Below are positions 21,822 through 32,048 of a stretch of 64,000 nt of DNA, piece after piece; positions within the stretch are counted from its first letter, which is position 1; the number at the start of each line of letters is the position of its first letter. The position numbers and the translations under genes are program-made. The notes beneath the pieces were generated by a model, which did not search any database, was not told where the DNA came from, and saw only the letters and a list, made by a program, of their open reading frames with translations. The stretch is from Euphorbia lathyris. Its lineage: Eukaryota > Streptophyta > Magnoliopsida > Malpighiales > Euphorbiaceae. Where the stretch lies: contig NC_088911.1 of NCBI RefSeq assembly GCF_963576675.1, positions 92,595,256-92,659,255 of the forward strand. The letters run 5' to 3'.

Positions 21822-23435
21822 TCATTTGCCTGTGCTGTCCTTTTTGTTTTGAGAAGGGGGGTCAGTAGCAATGGAGTCAAGTGACTCAGAGGCAGAGATA
21901 GGACCAAGGTCGGCATCAAGGCCTTCTACCACCTTGTCCTTCACTGGTGACTTTGCACTATGCTCAGCTTGGTCAGTTTCAACTTGTTCACTTTGCTCAG
22001 CAGCAACATTCACATTCGGCTCTGCCGATCTAGTCTTGTCAGCTTGATGCTGACCTCCAATATCACCCAGTTCTTCTTCTTGGTCAGTAGGAGTTTTCTC
22101 AAGATCAATTTCTTGACTTCTCACAAAGTGTGAGTCTTCAGAGATTACAAAGTCAAGAGGAGGTGCATCAATTGGTTTCAACCCAGAAGTCTTCTTCTTT
22201 TTCAAAGGTTGCTCAGGGGTTTCCTCACTTTCTTCCTCAGGCTCAACTTGCCTTTTCTCCGCTGACTTAGGTTCACCTTGAGTTTGCTCAGGAGCAGCTT
22301 TCTTCCTAATGGATATTATTCTCAGCTTCCTCAGAGCTGTGTTGACATCCTTTGCGGATTGTTCAGCTTTTCGCTTCTTATCTTGTCTTGTTCGGTCAGC
22401 GGGTTTAGCCATTACCTTCTTTCCTTTCTTGGTTGGCACGTCCTGTGCTGCTTCAACCATATTATCCCCTTCTTCATTTTCTTCTGCATCTTTCCCTTTA
22501 TTGGATTTTATTGGCTGGTTATAAGCTAGCCCAAACAGCAGTGCCGCTGTGATTTCTGTTCCCCAAGTCTCAACTTCTTCGACCTTGCTTACTTGATGGT
22601 CCTGAAGAATTTTCGTGATGAGGGAACCCAGCCTGAGTTTCCCGGTACTTCGTTGGAATGCGTCGACAAGAAAGACGGGCATATTGAGTGGTTGGTAGGT
22701 CAGCATATGCCAAATGAAGCATTGCTCAAAGTTTGAGGCCGATGAGGAGGAGTTAACCTTTGGGAATAGGAAATTGGTCAGGATGTAATGAGCCATTTTC
22801 TGAGGCTGACCCATGCACGTGCTGGCAATTTCTCCCTTGTGGGTTTTTGGCTTACAAAACTCAACAGGATAGTCAATTTTGGCGTGGTCGTTCGTAGTCC
22901 TGAATTCTGTACCTTTGGTCGTCAGCTTTAGCAGAGTTTCTAGATAGGATGGAGTGATTGTGATGTTCTTGCCTTTGACACTGATCACTAAGTGGTCAAC
23001 ATTGTCCTCGTTAACCCTGAGGTTTGTGTAAAACTCCCTTACCAGATGTGAATAGGTGTTACCGGGGAGAGAGAAGAGTTCAGACCAGCCGTTTTTGGAG
23101 ATCCATTCACAGAAGGGTTTTTTAGCCTCTATGAACCCTTTAGAGAACCAACGACAGCAGAGTACCTCACAACCCTTAACGCTGTTATATACAGGGAGGA
23201 ATACGTTCTCCTTGGGTGGCTTGTTCTTCTTTTCATTTTTCTTTTTCGATGGTGTAGCTTGGTCAGCTTTAGGGTTTTTGCTCGGAGTATTGGCCTTAGA
23301 TTGGTCATGCTGACAATCCCCTTGAGACTCGCTTGAAGTCTCCTCATAGACCTACTCAGCAGGAGACGGAGGGTTTTCATCGGAGCGATTGTTATCGTAA
23401 TCGGCACCGGAGATATTTTGAGAATCGTCAGACAT
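21822..23435 (-). pseudogene. Copia-1 accessory ORF in env position, N-terminal part
   Basis: The likely start is ATG 23435 (MSDDSQNISGAD), 450 bp after the pol stop. A TAG at codon 28 (23352-23354) interrupts it, after which the frame is open to a TGA at 21822. After a charged Lys/Pro leader comes a globular block (CRWFSKGFIEAKKPFCEW, SHLVREFYTNLR, VISVKGKNITITPSYLE, CFIWHMLTYQPLNM, GSLITKILQDH), then a long Glu/Lys/Ser-rich tail. No clear signal peptide or transmembrane segment. The globular block resembles the plant transposon protein family (Transposase_32-like) and has the same order of elements as Athila-1 ORFs A and B. SIRE elements carry an ORF here, often called env-like; the function is unproven. 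Confidence 0.75.
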
Positions 23436-23885
23436 GATTCTTTTTGAGAGATTTTGAGAGGATTTAGGGATTTAAGAGAGAGATTGAATGCAAAAGATTT
23501 TAGATGTAAAGAGGTATAAGTGGGAATTCGTCCACTATTTATAGAGGCGCCGAGTTGATCTGATAGGTTGGAATGGCGATTTGGCATCGAGATGATCAAT
23601 CGATAGGTGGCTATTTAATGTGCGTCCTAGCATTTATTGTCTTTACTGGCTTTACTCAGTATCTAGAATACTAAACGTTTTTGACATTCTGAGTGCATAG
23701 TTTTTCGTAGAGGAAGTATTTGTATGCTTAGTAACTCAGCTTATGATAATCACTCAGTATGTATGTCTACTCAGCATAAGGTGATTTTATATAACTCATG
23801 TTAACTCAGCATGCAATAGTTACTAATTTCGCACAAATCACTCAGCATGGTAATCACTCAACATTCATTTAAACACAGAATTTTA

Positions 23886-25085
23886 TTAAAGAGGATTAGA
23901 CATATCGATAGCTTCCCTTAGTATGTTAAATTGCTCACGAGCCAGAGGCTTCGTAAAGATATCCGCAAGCTGTTCATCGGTCGGTACATAGGTCAGCTTG
24001 ATCTCACCTTTGAGTACATGGTCTCTAATGAAGTGATGTCGAATACTGACATGCTTTATCCTGCTGTGTTGGATTGGATTTTTGGATAAGTCAATGGCAC
24101 TCTTATTGTCGCATTTGACTTCGATTGTGTCAGTTTGTACTCCATAATCCTCCAGCTGTTGCTTAATCCATAGGACCTGGGCCACACAGCTTCCAGCAGT
24201 AACGTACTCAGCTTCAGTTGTTGACAGGGCCACTGACGATTGCTTCTTGCTGAACCAAGATACTAGACAGCTTCCAAGGAATTGACAACCTCCTGAAGTA
24301 CTCTTACGCTCTAGCTTATCTCGTCCATAGTCAGCGTCAGTGTATCCAATAAGTGTGAAGTCATTTGTATTTGGATACCATAAACCTACATTAACTGAGC
24401 TCTGCAAATGTCTAAAAAATATTTTTACATCTATAAGGTGAGATTCCCTGGGATCAGCTTGATATCTTGCACAATAACATACTGAGTACTGAATGTCAGG
24501 CCTACTAGCAGTAAGATAAAGTAGAGAGCCAATCATACCTCGATATAACTTGCTGTCTACTGACTTACCTTTCTCGTCAGCACAAAGGACAATGTCAGTA
24601 CCCATTGGGGTAGATATGGGCTTACATTCTTCCATATCGAATTTCTTTAACATTTCTTTGGCATACTTAGACTGACTAATGAAGATGTCGTTCTTCCCTT
24701 GCTTGATTTGTAGTCCAAGGAAGAAGTTGAGTTCGCCCATCATTGACATCTCGAACTCAGTTTGCATCTGTTTACTAAATTCTTTGCACATGGATTCATT
24801 AGTAGCACCAAAGATAATATCATCTACGTAAATCTGTCCCAGCAGGGTATCTTTACCCTTTTTCTTAATGAATAAGGTTGTGTCAGCTTTGCCTTTGACA
24901 TAGTTCCTAGTCAGCAGGAAACTGGTCAACCTTTCATACCAGGCACGTGGTGCTTGTTTCAGACCGTACAGAGCCTTTTTGAGTTTATAAACGTGGTTTG
25001 GAAAGTTTGGATCTTCAAACCCTGGAGGCTGACTAACATATACCTCTTCGTTTATAAATCCATTAAGAAATGCACTTTTTAACAT
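23886..25085 (-). pseudogene. Copia-1 pol: reverse transcriptase and RNase H
   Basis: Open for 399 codons to a double stop TAA TAA. RT blocks: [32 protein letters not shown], the catalytic YVDDIIFGA and FFLGLQI. RNase H: TDADYGRD, STTEAEYV, CDNKSAI, KHVSIRHHFIRD and the usual end QLADIFTKPL. The first Met is not a real start; the upstream RT sequence (YQMDVK) lies one frame over because of an extra A near 25083. Catalytic residues are intact here. Confidence 0.95.
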
Positions 25086-25702
25086 CCATTTGATATAGTT
25101 TGAAGTTCATGAAACTAGCATATGCACATAATATTCGTATAGCCTCTAACCTACCAACGGGAGCAAAGGTCTCACCGTAGTCAATGCCTTCTTGCTGACT
25201 ATATCCTTGAGCTACAAGTCGGGCTTTGTTCCTGACTACGTTGCCTTGCTCATCTAGCTTATTTCTAAAGACCCATTTAGTCCCTATGGTCTTTTGATTC
25301 CTAGGTTTTGGTACTAAATCCCATACCTCATTTCTTTGAATTGATCAAGCTCTTCTTGCATAGCGTTGATCCAGAATTCGTCGTGCACAGCATCGGTGAA
25401 ATTCTTTGGTTCATGGACTGAGACGAATGCGACATTGCTGAGATATCTCCTGAGTTGATTTCTTGTCATCAGGTTGTTCTCAGCAGCATCAAGAATGGAC
25501 TTTTCCGAATGTCCTCTTGGGATTTTGATTTCTTTGGGTAATGTTGAGTTGTCAGGAGCAGGTGTTTCAACAATCTCTGCAGTTTTAAATTGGTCAGCAA
25601 AGGTAATTTCAAGTTCGTTTTTACCTTTAGTCAGCCCGTGTGGTAATGACTCAGCGGCTTCATTTTGGTCAGCGGAAGTTGAGCTTGGGTCATCTTCGCA
25701 GA
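25086..25702 (-). pseudogene. Copia-1 pol: linker and N-terminal RT with frameshifts
   Basis: 25702-25336 reads as the acidic IN-RT linker followed by [13 protein letters not shown], the start of the RT domain. Near 25335 the frame shifts: the homologous sequence continues as [11 protein letters not shown] in another frame, down to YQMDVK near 25086, where a compensating +1 shift restores the first frame. The piece joins 32053 across the gypsy insertion, and the two halves are not in the same frame even after the insertion is removed, so there is a third indel near the junction. Confidence 0.88.
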
Positions 25703-26089
25703 TGATAGGGGTCAAAAACCCCTATCTTTGGGTACGGTTTTAGAACGGTTATTAGCGTTATTTAGTTAATAAGCGAGCAATTCTCGCATTTAAATGCTTT
25801 TGTGTGAGTTGGTTAGAAATTGGAAATGTTTTATTTACTTTTCGTTGTTCAGGCTCGTTTTATGATCAATTTAGGCAAATACGGCCAAAATGGCATGCAT
25901 ATTATAATTCCGTTATCTTTTGAAGCTAATTGATTCGTCAAAAGTCGCACCAAACGAAGCGTTTGCTCAAAATAAGCGATTGGCGGGTCAATTTAGCCTT
26001 TGGACTAATGTTGTTTGGAGTTTATGTGCGTGTGCAGATTAAAACATGATCAATTTCAGGCAAAAAATCGTGGTTCGGGGATCCTCGAC

Positions 26090-26285
26090 AGTCGCTCGGC
26101 GAATTGAGCATCGGTGAGCAGCCCAGGCGCTGCTCGGCGAGCTGCCCAGGCACTGCTCGGGCACTGCTCCTGCTCGCCGAGCAGGCCCTCAGAGGCCTGC
26201 TCGGGCGAGCAGGGTGCCTGCTCGCGACGAGCAATGCCTGCTCGCCGAGCAGCTCGCCCTGCTCGGCGAGCAGACCTGCGGGAAT
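26090..26285 (+). repeat. GC-rich palindromic array of GCTCGGCGAGC-type words
   Basis: About 190 bp of overlapping TGCTCGGCGAGCA, CTGCTCGCCGAGCAG and similar self-complementary words in a very AT-rich neighbourhood. The other LTR keeps only the first third; 121 bp is missing there, with the break between CTCCTGCTC and CCAATTC. ORFs that appear here on both strands are consequences of base composition. Confidence 0.85.
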
Positions 26286-27036
26286 TGGTCAAAAAGACCA
26301 ATTCCGCCCCCACAACTTCCTACCTGCATAAGGACACGAAATAGGTCATCAAAAGGGCCCGAGCCACGCATATAAATAGGATTTTTCCAATGTAAATTAA
26401 CATCTTTTATCTTTTGTAATTTTCTTAGCTTTTCATCTTGAGAAATCCTCTCCACATCCTCCATATCCTTCAAACCTCCATTGAAGACACCTCCGAAGCT
26501 CCGCTCACCGAGGATTGCTCAAGCTCCATCCTTAAGTCCTAGGAAGACGCCTGCATTGGTAGACAGGTTCCCTGAAAGGGATTTTTCTTCTTTTACATTC
26601 TGTCTAGCCTCTGATACATGTTATGAATCCTAGGCTCATTGTAACTTCGTGACAATACTTCTCATCTTTGATATATATTATAGTTTTGTTTCTTCAATTG
26701 TTTTATTGCTTTAATCTTTGTCTTACACTTTGTCTGATTGGTTTAACTCATTCGATAATCCCAAAATTAAGTTGGCACATATTGCGAGCTGAATCTGACC
26801 TAGTCAGTGCCTATAGGATTGACGACCCTATAGAAGATTAAGCCCAAATTGCTGAGCCTTAGAGCTAGTTTCGGCCTTACAAGGGAATCACGAACTAGGG
26901 ACTTTAGGAGGATAGGTCGGGTTAATCGCCTCGGACACAAGTGACTTAGGTTTTAATTCAATTGCTTAAACAATCTATTTTCATTATCATCGTATCCCTT
27001 CATGTTCCTTCGGATAATTGCACTGGTAAAAGATCA

Positions 27037-27159
27037 CTTAGGAGTAGTTTAACTTAATTAGGGGTAGAGTAACTTAATTAGGCGTAGAGTAACTTAGTTA
27101 GAATCAGATAACTTAGCTAGGAGTAGTATAATTCAACCTAGGAGTAGATTAACTTAAGA
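27037..27159 (+). repeat. Minisatellite in LTR, about 20-bp units, six copies
   Basis: Degenerate units of the form TTAGGnGTAGAkTAACTTAA repeated about six times; the same array is in the 3' LTR at about 31754-31874. Confidence 0.85.
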
Positions 27160-27338
27160 AAAACCAACTCAAAACCCCCTAAGCCTAGATAACACCTGAA
27201 ACCAAGTAACTCGATACTTGCAGAAATAAATCCTGTGGACGATACCTGGACTTTTCCAGAAATTTATTACTTGATAACGACGGGGTACACTTATCCCTAA
27301 GATCGGCCTCTCATTCGCGTGAGGCCACGTCATATTTT

Positions 27339-27356
27339 TGGCGCCGTTGCCGGGGA
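27339..27356 (+). other. Primer binding site of Athila-2, tRNA-Asp
   Basis: TGGCGCCGTTGCCGGGGA, a perfect 18-base complement to the tRNA-Asp 3' end, 6 nt after the LTR. Confidence 0.92.
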
Positions 27357-27564
27357 TTTATTTCTTCTGCAATATCGAACCAAAGGTCGATTTGTTAGTT
27401 TAGGCATTCGTTTGTGAATATCCTTTGTCTATATCATTTATACTTCTTTATATATAATTCTTTATACTCTTTTATACTTATTAAAATTTTGTATTCATAG
27501 CTGTAAAAACTCGCTTATCAACTTTTGTGCTAGAACTTTACTTTTTCTCAGCATTCTCTGATCA

Positions 27565-28527
27565 ATGAATTGGCAAGAAAGAGTCGAGTGGCAAGCTCAA
27601 GAGTTTACTACCCCATCAAGACAATACATTCATGCCCTAGAGAATGAGGCTCCCAATCCCTCCATGGCCGAGTTAAATAAGAAAATGGATATCTTGATGG
27701 TGAAAATGAGCCTCAACACCAATGAAAGTGTAAGTTTTGTGGGTAATCACCAAAGGTATAATTCTAACCCCAATTCTTACAGCTTTTATGGTAGTGATTG
27801 GAGGAGACCTCAACACTCAAATCTGTCCTACGGGAACCCTAACATGTTGAGGCCTCCAAATAGGTTTGTTAATGAGCACAGGGAAAATGAATTGGGAATG
27901 TTTCCTTACGAACAAGCAAGCCAAGTTCCTCCACAACCCTCTAGCTCACGAGATGAGGTGCTGTCCCTTTTGAAAGGAATATCAGCCCGACTTACAATCA
28001 ATGAGGAGGTTTGCAAGGACTTGAGCAACCAATTGGCTCAAATAAACCATGAGATGCAAGAGCACTCCCGAGATTCTCTCCCAAGCATAAAGGAAAACAT
28101 AGAAATCCCACAAAGGGAATCAGCTCAAGCCATCTCTTTGAGGAATGACGAAAAGGTAGAACCAAGTCCACTGTCACATGCATCACTCAAGGTAAGTGAA
28201 GAACCGGAAGCGGTAAGCAACCCCAGTTCAAAATCTGAAATTCTAAATCATGTGATAGAAATAAATGATCAAATCGAAGCTTGTGTATATCAACTAACTT
28301 TTCCTCAAAAGTTAGAAAAGTTTGGATTTACTCCTTGTTCAGAAGTTTTCATTCTCTTCGACCTACCAAGAGAATCCAAAAGGGAGCAAACCAAACTTTT
28401 TCATAATATGTTTAAATTCGGCCTCCTACTTTCATTAAACTTATTTGAGGCTCTTAATCCGTTTTGTAGGTACGGGTTATTTGTTAAGGAGTTCGAGTTC
28501 CTAACGCGAGTAGAAGCATACACCTAG
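27565..28527 (+). CDS. Gag-like protein of Athila-2
   Basis: 320 codons from ATG 27565. It lacks the N-terminal capsid block seen in Athila-1 but retains the downstream part of an Athila gag: MAELNKKMDILMVKM, the Asn/Tyr-rich stretch (RYNSNPNSYSFYGSDWRRP, compare [14 protein letters not shown] in Athila-1), a helical stretch LLKGISARLTINEEV, and AQAISLRNDEKVE where Athila-1 has [11 protein letters not shown]. The last 90 residues (from about LNHVIEINDQ) match nothing in Athila-1. No zinc knuckle. The frame is uninterrupted, which may mean the protein was still useful to the element; particle formation would depend on a partner. Confidence 0.78.
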   Translation: MNWQERVEWQAQEFTTPSRQYIHALENEAPNPSMAELNKKMDILMVKMSLNTNESVSFVGNHQRYNSNPNSYSFYGSDWRRPQHSNLSYGNPNMLRPPNRFVNEHRENELGMFPYEQASQVPPQPSSSRDEVLSLLKGISARLTINEEVCKDLSNQLAQINHEMQEHSRDSLPSIKENIEIPQRESAQAISLRNDEKVEPSPLSHASLKVSEEPEAVSNPSSKSEILNHVIEINDQIEACVYQLTFPQKLEKFGFTPCSEVFILFDLPRESKREQTKLFHNMFKFGLLLSLNLFEALNPFCRYGLFVKEFEFLTRVEAYT

Positions 28528-28570
28528 GCGGGAATTCTATGTCGAGCTCACCGACTATAACGTAGCGCTT

Positions 28571-28588
28571 CTTGGGAGGCAACCCAAG
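28571..28588 (+). terminator. CTTGGG-AGGCAA-CCCAAG hairpin after gag
   Basis: A perfect 6-bp stem with 6-nt loop, 44 bp past the gag stop. The same kind of hairpin motif recurs after coding regions of plant Athila/Tat elements as I remember them. A role in RNA 3' processing or packaging is only a guess; the terminator label is for want of a better class. Confidence 0.4.
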
Positions 28589-28732
28589 TTTTAATAAAAC
28601 TTTTCAGGTTTATTTTATTTATATTATACATTGATATTTTAGTTTAGTTGTTTAGTTTTCTTTTATTTTTTTTATTTTTTTTATTTTTTTAAGTGTTCAG
28701 GTTTAAAATAAAATTAAAAAAAAAAAATTTGG

Positions 28733-28905
28733 CCCCAGGAGGCCCAGCTCGGGCGAGCTGGGCACTGCCGCCCAGCTCGGGCGAGCTGGGCACTGCCGCC
28801 CAGCTCGGCGAGCAGGGCCCAGCTCGCCGCCAGCTGGACGCTGGCGCCCAGCCTGCCACTGGGCACTGCGCCCATCCCACTGCTCGGCCGAGATAAGCAA
28901 CGGTT
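28733..28905 (+). repeat. Internal GC-rich CCCAGCTCGGGCGAGCTGGG array
   Basis: Two tandem 28-bp copies (about 28743-28798) of a palindromic unit, GCCCAGCTCGGGCGAGCTGG plus GCACTGCC, then degenerate copies. Same word family as the LTR array at 26090. ORFs called here on both strands are compositional. Confidence 0.8.
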
Positions 28906-28930
28906 CGGGATTTTTTTCCGAACGGAGCTG

Positions 28931-28961
<31 letters not shown>

Positions 28962-30539
28962 AAAATTTGGCACCGCAAATCATCAAGTTTTTGGCGATTG
29001 CGATAAAATCAGTAAGTTGTCTTCTCCACCCTAACTTTTTACACTTGTTCTTTATAGTTTGGGATGCAATGTTGGAACTTATTGCATATTTTTAGTGTGA
29101 GGAGGAGGGGTAGACAAACTTACAAAAATTTGTATAATTTTTAAATTTTTGTTGCGTCGTGTCTAGTTTAGTTTTGCGTTTTTCGGGTCTTATTTATGTT
29201 TTGCATGTTTAGGACCTAAAACCGTGAACCTCCTTCGAATCTAAACTTCGTTATTTGTCCTTGAGGGCTGAGAACCGAATCTAAGATTGCATGACAACTA
29301 GTTTAGGTGTAGGACACAATCCTTGTATCTGTAAAAGCATGAGCTAAAGTTGCATTTAGACCCTACTTTTGAAGAAATGCTAAAATCATTACTTAGGTAG
29401 ATAACTTAAGAATTGAAGGCATGTGATATTAAACTTGAGTTTGGGGAGAACTAGTAAACACAAAATTGAAACCCAAAGAATTGTGAGTTGAATTTGAGCC
29501 CAAGAGCGAACATCAAAAAGCTCTTTTTCTTGACATTTTTGTGTGAATACTTTGACTTGTGGAAAGATTACAGATTTTGCACTTAATACTGTGTTGAACC
29601 TACATGCAATGATTTGAGATGGTAGACGATGAAATCAGCCTCATTAGAATTAACCCTTTTCTTTACCTTATTTTTTCTTTTTCATCCACTCTAGGAAGCC
29701 CCTTTGAGCCTATATTTTTGTAGTTTGTAGATTTTTCTTTCATCCTAACCCAATTTTTGCAAACCATCACTTGGTTTGTTACTTAACCCAGTTTTTGCAA
29801 AGCTCGAATTGAGCCTTTGTTTTCTTCTAGCGCTTTATCTTTGTTTATGGCATCATAGTAGCAAGCCAAAAGGCCAAGAAGTGATTGAGCAATGCTATCT
29901 AAAAAAAAGAAAGAAAAACAAAAAAAGAAAAGAAAAGAGACGAACAAAGAAGGAGAACTCTATCTCCCAGTTCTTAAAATCAAAACGTCTCAAAGAAAAT
30001 ATAACGAATAAAAAGCTCAGTCACTTCATACTCGCTAAAGCCATTTTAAATTTGTTTTTCTAGCGCTAGAACTATTAACCCTTGTTGTACCTTTAACCCT
30101 CTAACCACATTACAACCCCAATTCGAGGCTGTTTTATGATATCATTAGAGTCATATAGCATAGTAGAGGAACTCGGATGAACGTGCAAAATCAACGTAAT
30201 CCTAAGCAAGAACATAAGCCGAGAGTAAACACTTTAGCCACTAAAATTGTGTGAAATGAGTGAACTACCTATGGTGAGGTGTTTTACTTAGCGATCCCCT
30301 CAAGCTCGTTTAATTGAATATGTGTCCATTTTCTTAAAACATATGACCTATGATAATTGAAATGCGGCTTTTGGATATCGTGTCTCTACTTTGTATTTCT
30401 GAATGCATGTAATTACAGATGCTCGAAATTGTGTCAAGCACCTAGTCAAACCGGGAGGTTTTCTAGCTTGCTTGTGATTGCGGGTTTAGTTTTTTTTAGT
30501 TTACTTGGGGACAAGTAAAGTTTTAAGTGCGAGGAGGTT
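28906..30539 (+). other. Athila-2 3' noncoding region
   Basis: No credible gene; 29776-30063 is an AAG/AAA-rich open frame. TTTTTAGTGTGAGGAGGAGG at 29090-29109 is PPT-like, and the true PPT AGTGCGAGGAGGTT (30526-30539) abuts the 3' LTR. Confidence 0.7.
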
Positions 30540-32048
30540 TGATAGGGGTCAAAAACCCCTATCTTTGGGTACGGTTTTAGAACGGTTTTTAGCGTTATTT
30601 AGTTAATAAGCGAGCAATTCTCGCATTTAAATGCTTTTGTGTGAGTTAGTTAGAAATTGGAAATGTTTTATTTACTTTTCGTTGTTCAGGCTCGTTTTAT
30701 GATCAATTTAGGCAAATACGGCCAAAATGGCATGCATATTATAATTCCGTTATCTTTTGAAGCTAATTGATCCGTCAAAAGTTGCACCAAACGAAGCGTT
30801 TGCTCAAAATAAGCGATTGGCGGGTCAATTTAGCCTTTGGACTAATGTTGTTTGGAGTTTATGTGCGTGTGCAGGTTAAAACATGATCAATTTCAGGCAA
30901 AAAATCGTGGTTCGGGGACCCCCGGCAGTCGCTCGGTGAATTGAGCATCGGCGAGCAGCCCAGGCGCTGCTCGGCGAGCTACCTAGGCACTGCTCGGGCA
31001 CTGCTCCTGCTCACCAATTCTGCCCCCACGACTTCCTACCTTCATAAGGACACGAAATAGGTCATCAAAAGGGCCCGAGCCACGCCTATAAATTGGATTT
31101 TTCCAATGTAAATTAACATCTTTTATCTTTTATAATTTTCTTAGCTTTTCATCTTGAGAAATCCTCTCCACCTCCTCCATATCCTTCAAACCTCCATTGA
31201 AGACACCTCCGAAGCTCCGCTCACCGAGGATTGCTCAAGCTCCATCCTTAAGTCCTAGGAAGACGCCTGCATTGGTAGACAGGTTCCCTGAAAGGGATTT
31301 TTCTTCTTTTACATTCTGTCTAGCCTCTGATACATGTTATGAATCCTAGGCTCATTGTAACTTCGTGACAATACTTCTCATCTTTGATATATATTATAGT
31401 TTTGTTTCTTCAATTGTTTTATTGCTTTAATCTTTGTCTTACGCTTTGTCTGATTGGTTTAACTCATTCGATAATCCCAAAATTAAGTTGGCACATATTG
31501 CGAGCTGAATCTGACCTAGTCAGTGCCTATAGGATTGACGACCCTATAGAAGATTAAGCCCAAATTGCTGAGCCTTAGAGCTAGTTTCGGCCTTACAAGG
31601 GAATCATGAACTAGGGACTTTAGGAGGATAGGTCGGGTTAATCGCCTCGGACACAAGTGACTTAGGTTTTAATTCAATTGCTTAAACAATCTATTTTCAT
31701 TATCATCGTATCCCTTCATGTTCCTTCGGATAATTGCACTGGTAAAAGATCACTTAGGAGTAGTTTAACTTAATTAGGGGTAGAGTAACTTAATTAGGCG
31801 TAGAATAACTTAGTTAGAATCAGATAACTTAGCTAGGAGTATTATAATTCAACCTAGGAGTAGATTAACTTAAGAAAAACCAACTCAAAACCCCCTAAGC
31901 CTAGATAACACTTGAAACCAAGTAACTCGATACTTGCAGAAATAAATCCTGTGGACGATACCTGGACTTTTCCAGAAATTTATTACTTGATAACGACGGG
32001 GTACACTTATCCCTAAGATCGGCCTCTCATTCGCGTGAGGCCGCGTCA
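30540..32048 (+). repeat. 3' LTR of Athila-2
   Basis: Same family and nearly the same sequence as 25703-27332 but 121 bp shorter in the GC-rich array. TATA box changed to TATAAATT (31087-31094). Confidence 0.94.

Larger units (their letters stand above)
25703..27332 (+). repeat. 5' LTR of Athila-2
   Basis: Includes a GC-rich CTCG/CGAG array (about 26090-26285), a TATA box TATAAATAGG (26371-26380) and a minisatellite of about 20-bp units (27037-27159). Confidence 0.94.
25703..32048 (+). mobile_element. Athila-2: non-autonomous, gag-only Athila-like LTR element
   Basis: LTRs starting TGATAGGGGTC (25703-27332, 1630 bp; 30540-32048, 1509 bp) are flanked by a perfect GCAGA duplication (25698-25702, 32049-32053). 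A perfect tRNA-Asp PBS and a PPT are present. The internal region is only 3.2 kb: one gag-like ORF and about 2 kb of noncoding sequence, with no trace of protease, RT, RNase H or integrase. It must have used enzymes supplied by another element. LTR substitutions number about 24 by eye (about 1.6%), apart from one 121-bp indel. Confidence 0.95.

Noticed and set aside
26056..26473. Several overlapping ORFs with Ala/Arg/Ser-rich products on both strands
   Set aside because: Produced by the CTCG/CGAG repeat array, which is stop-poor in all frames.
28689..28986. Overlapping ORFs on both strands in the internal GC-rich array of Athila-2
   Set aside because: Compositional; no family resemblance and no consistent start.
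29776..30063. 95-codon ORF with a Lys-rich stretch in Athila-2
   Set aside because: Due to an AAG/AAA-rich segment in the noncoding 3' region; no homology and no conserved context.
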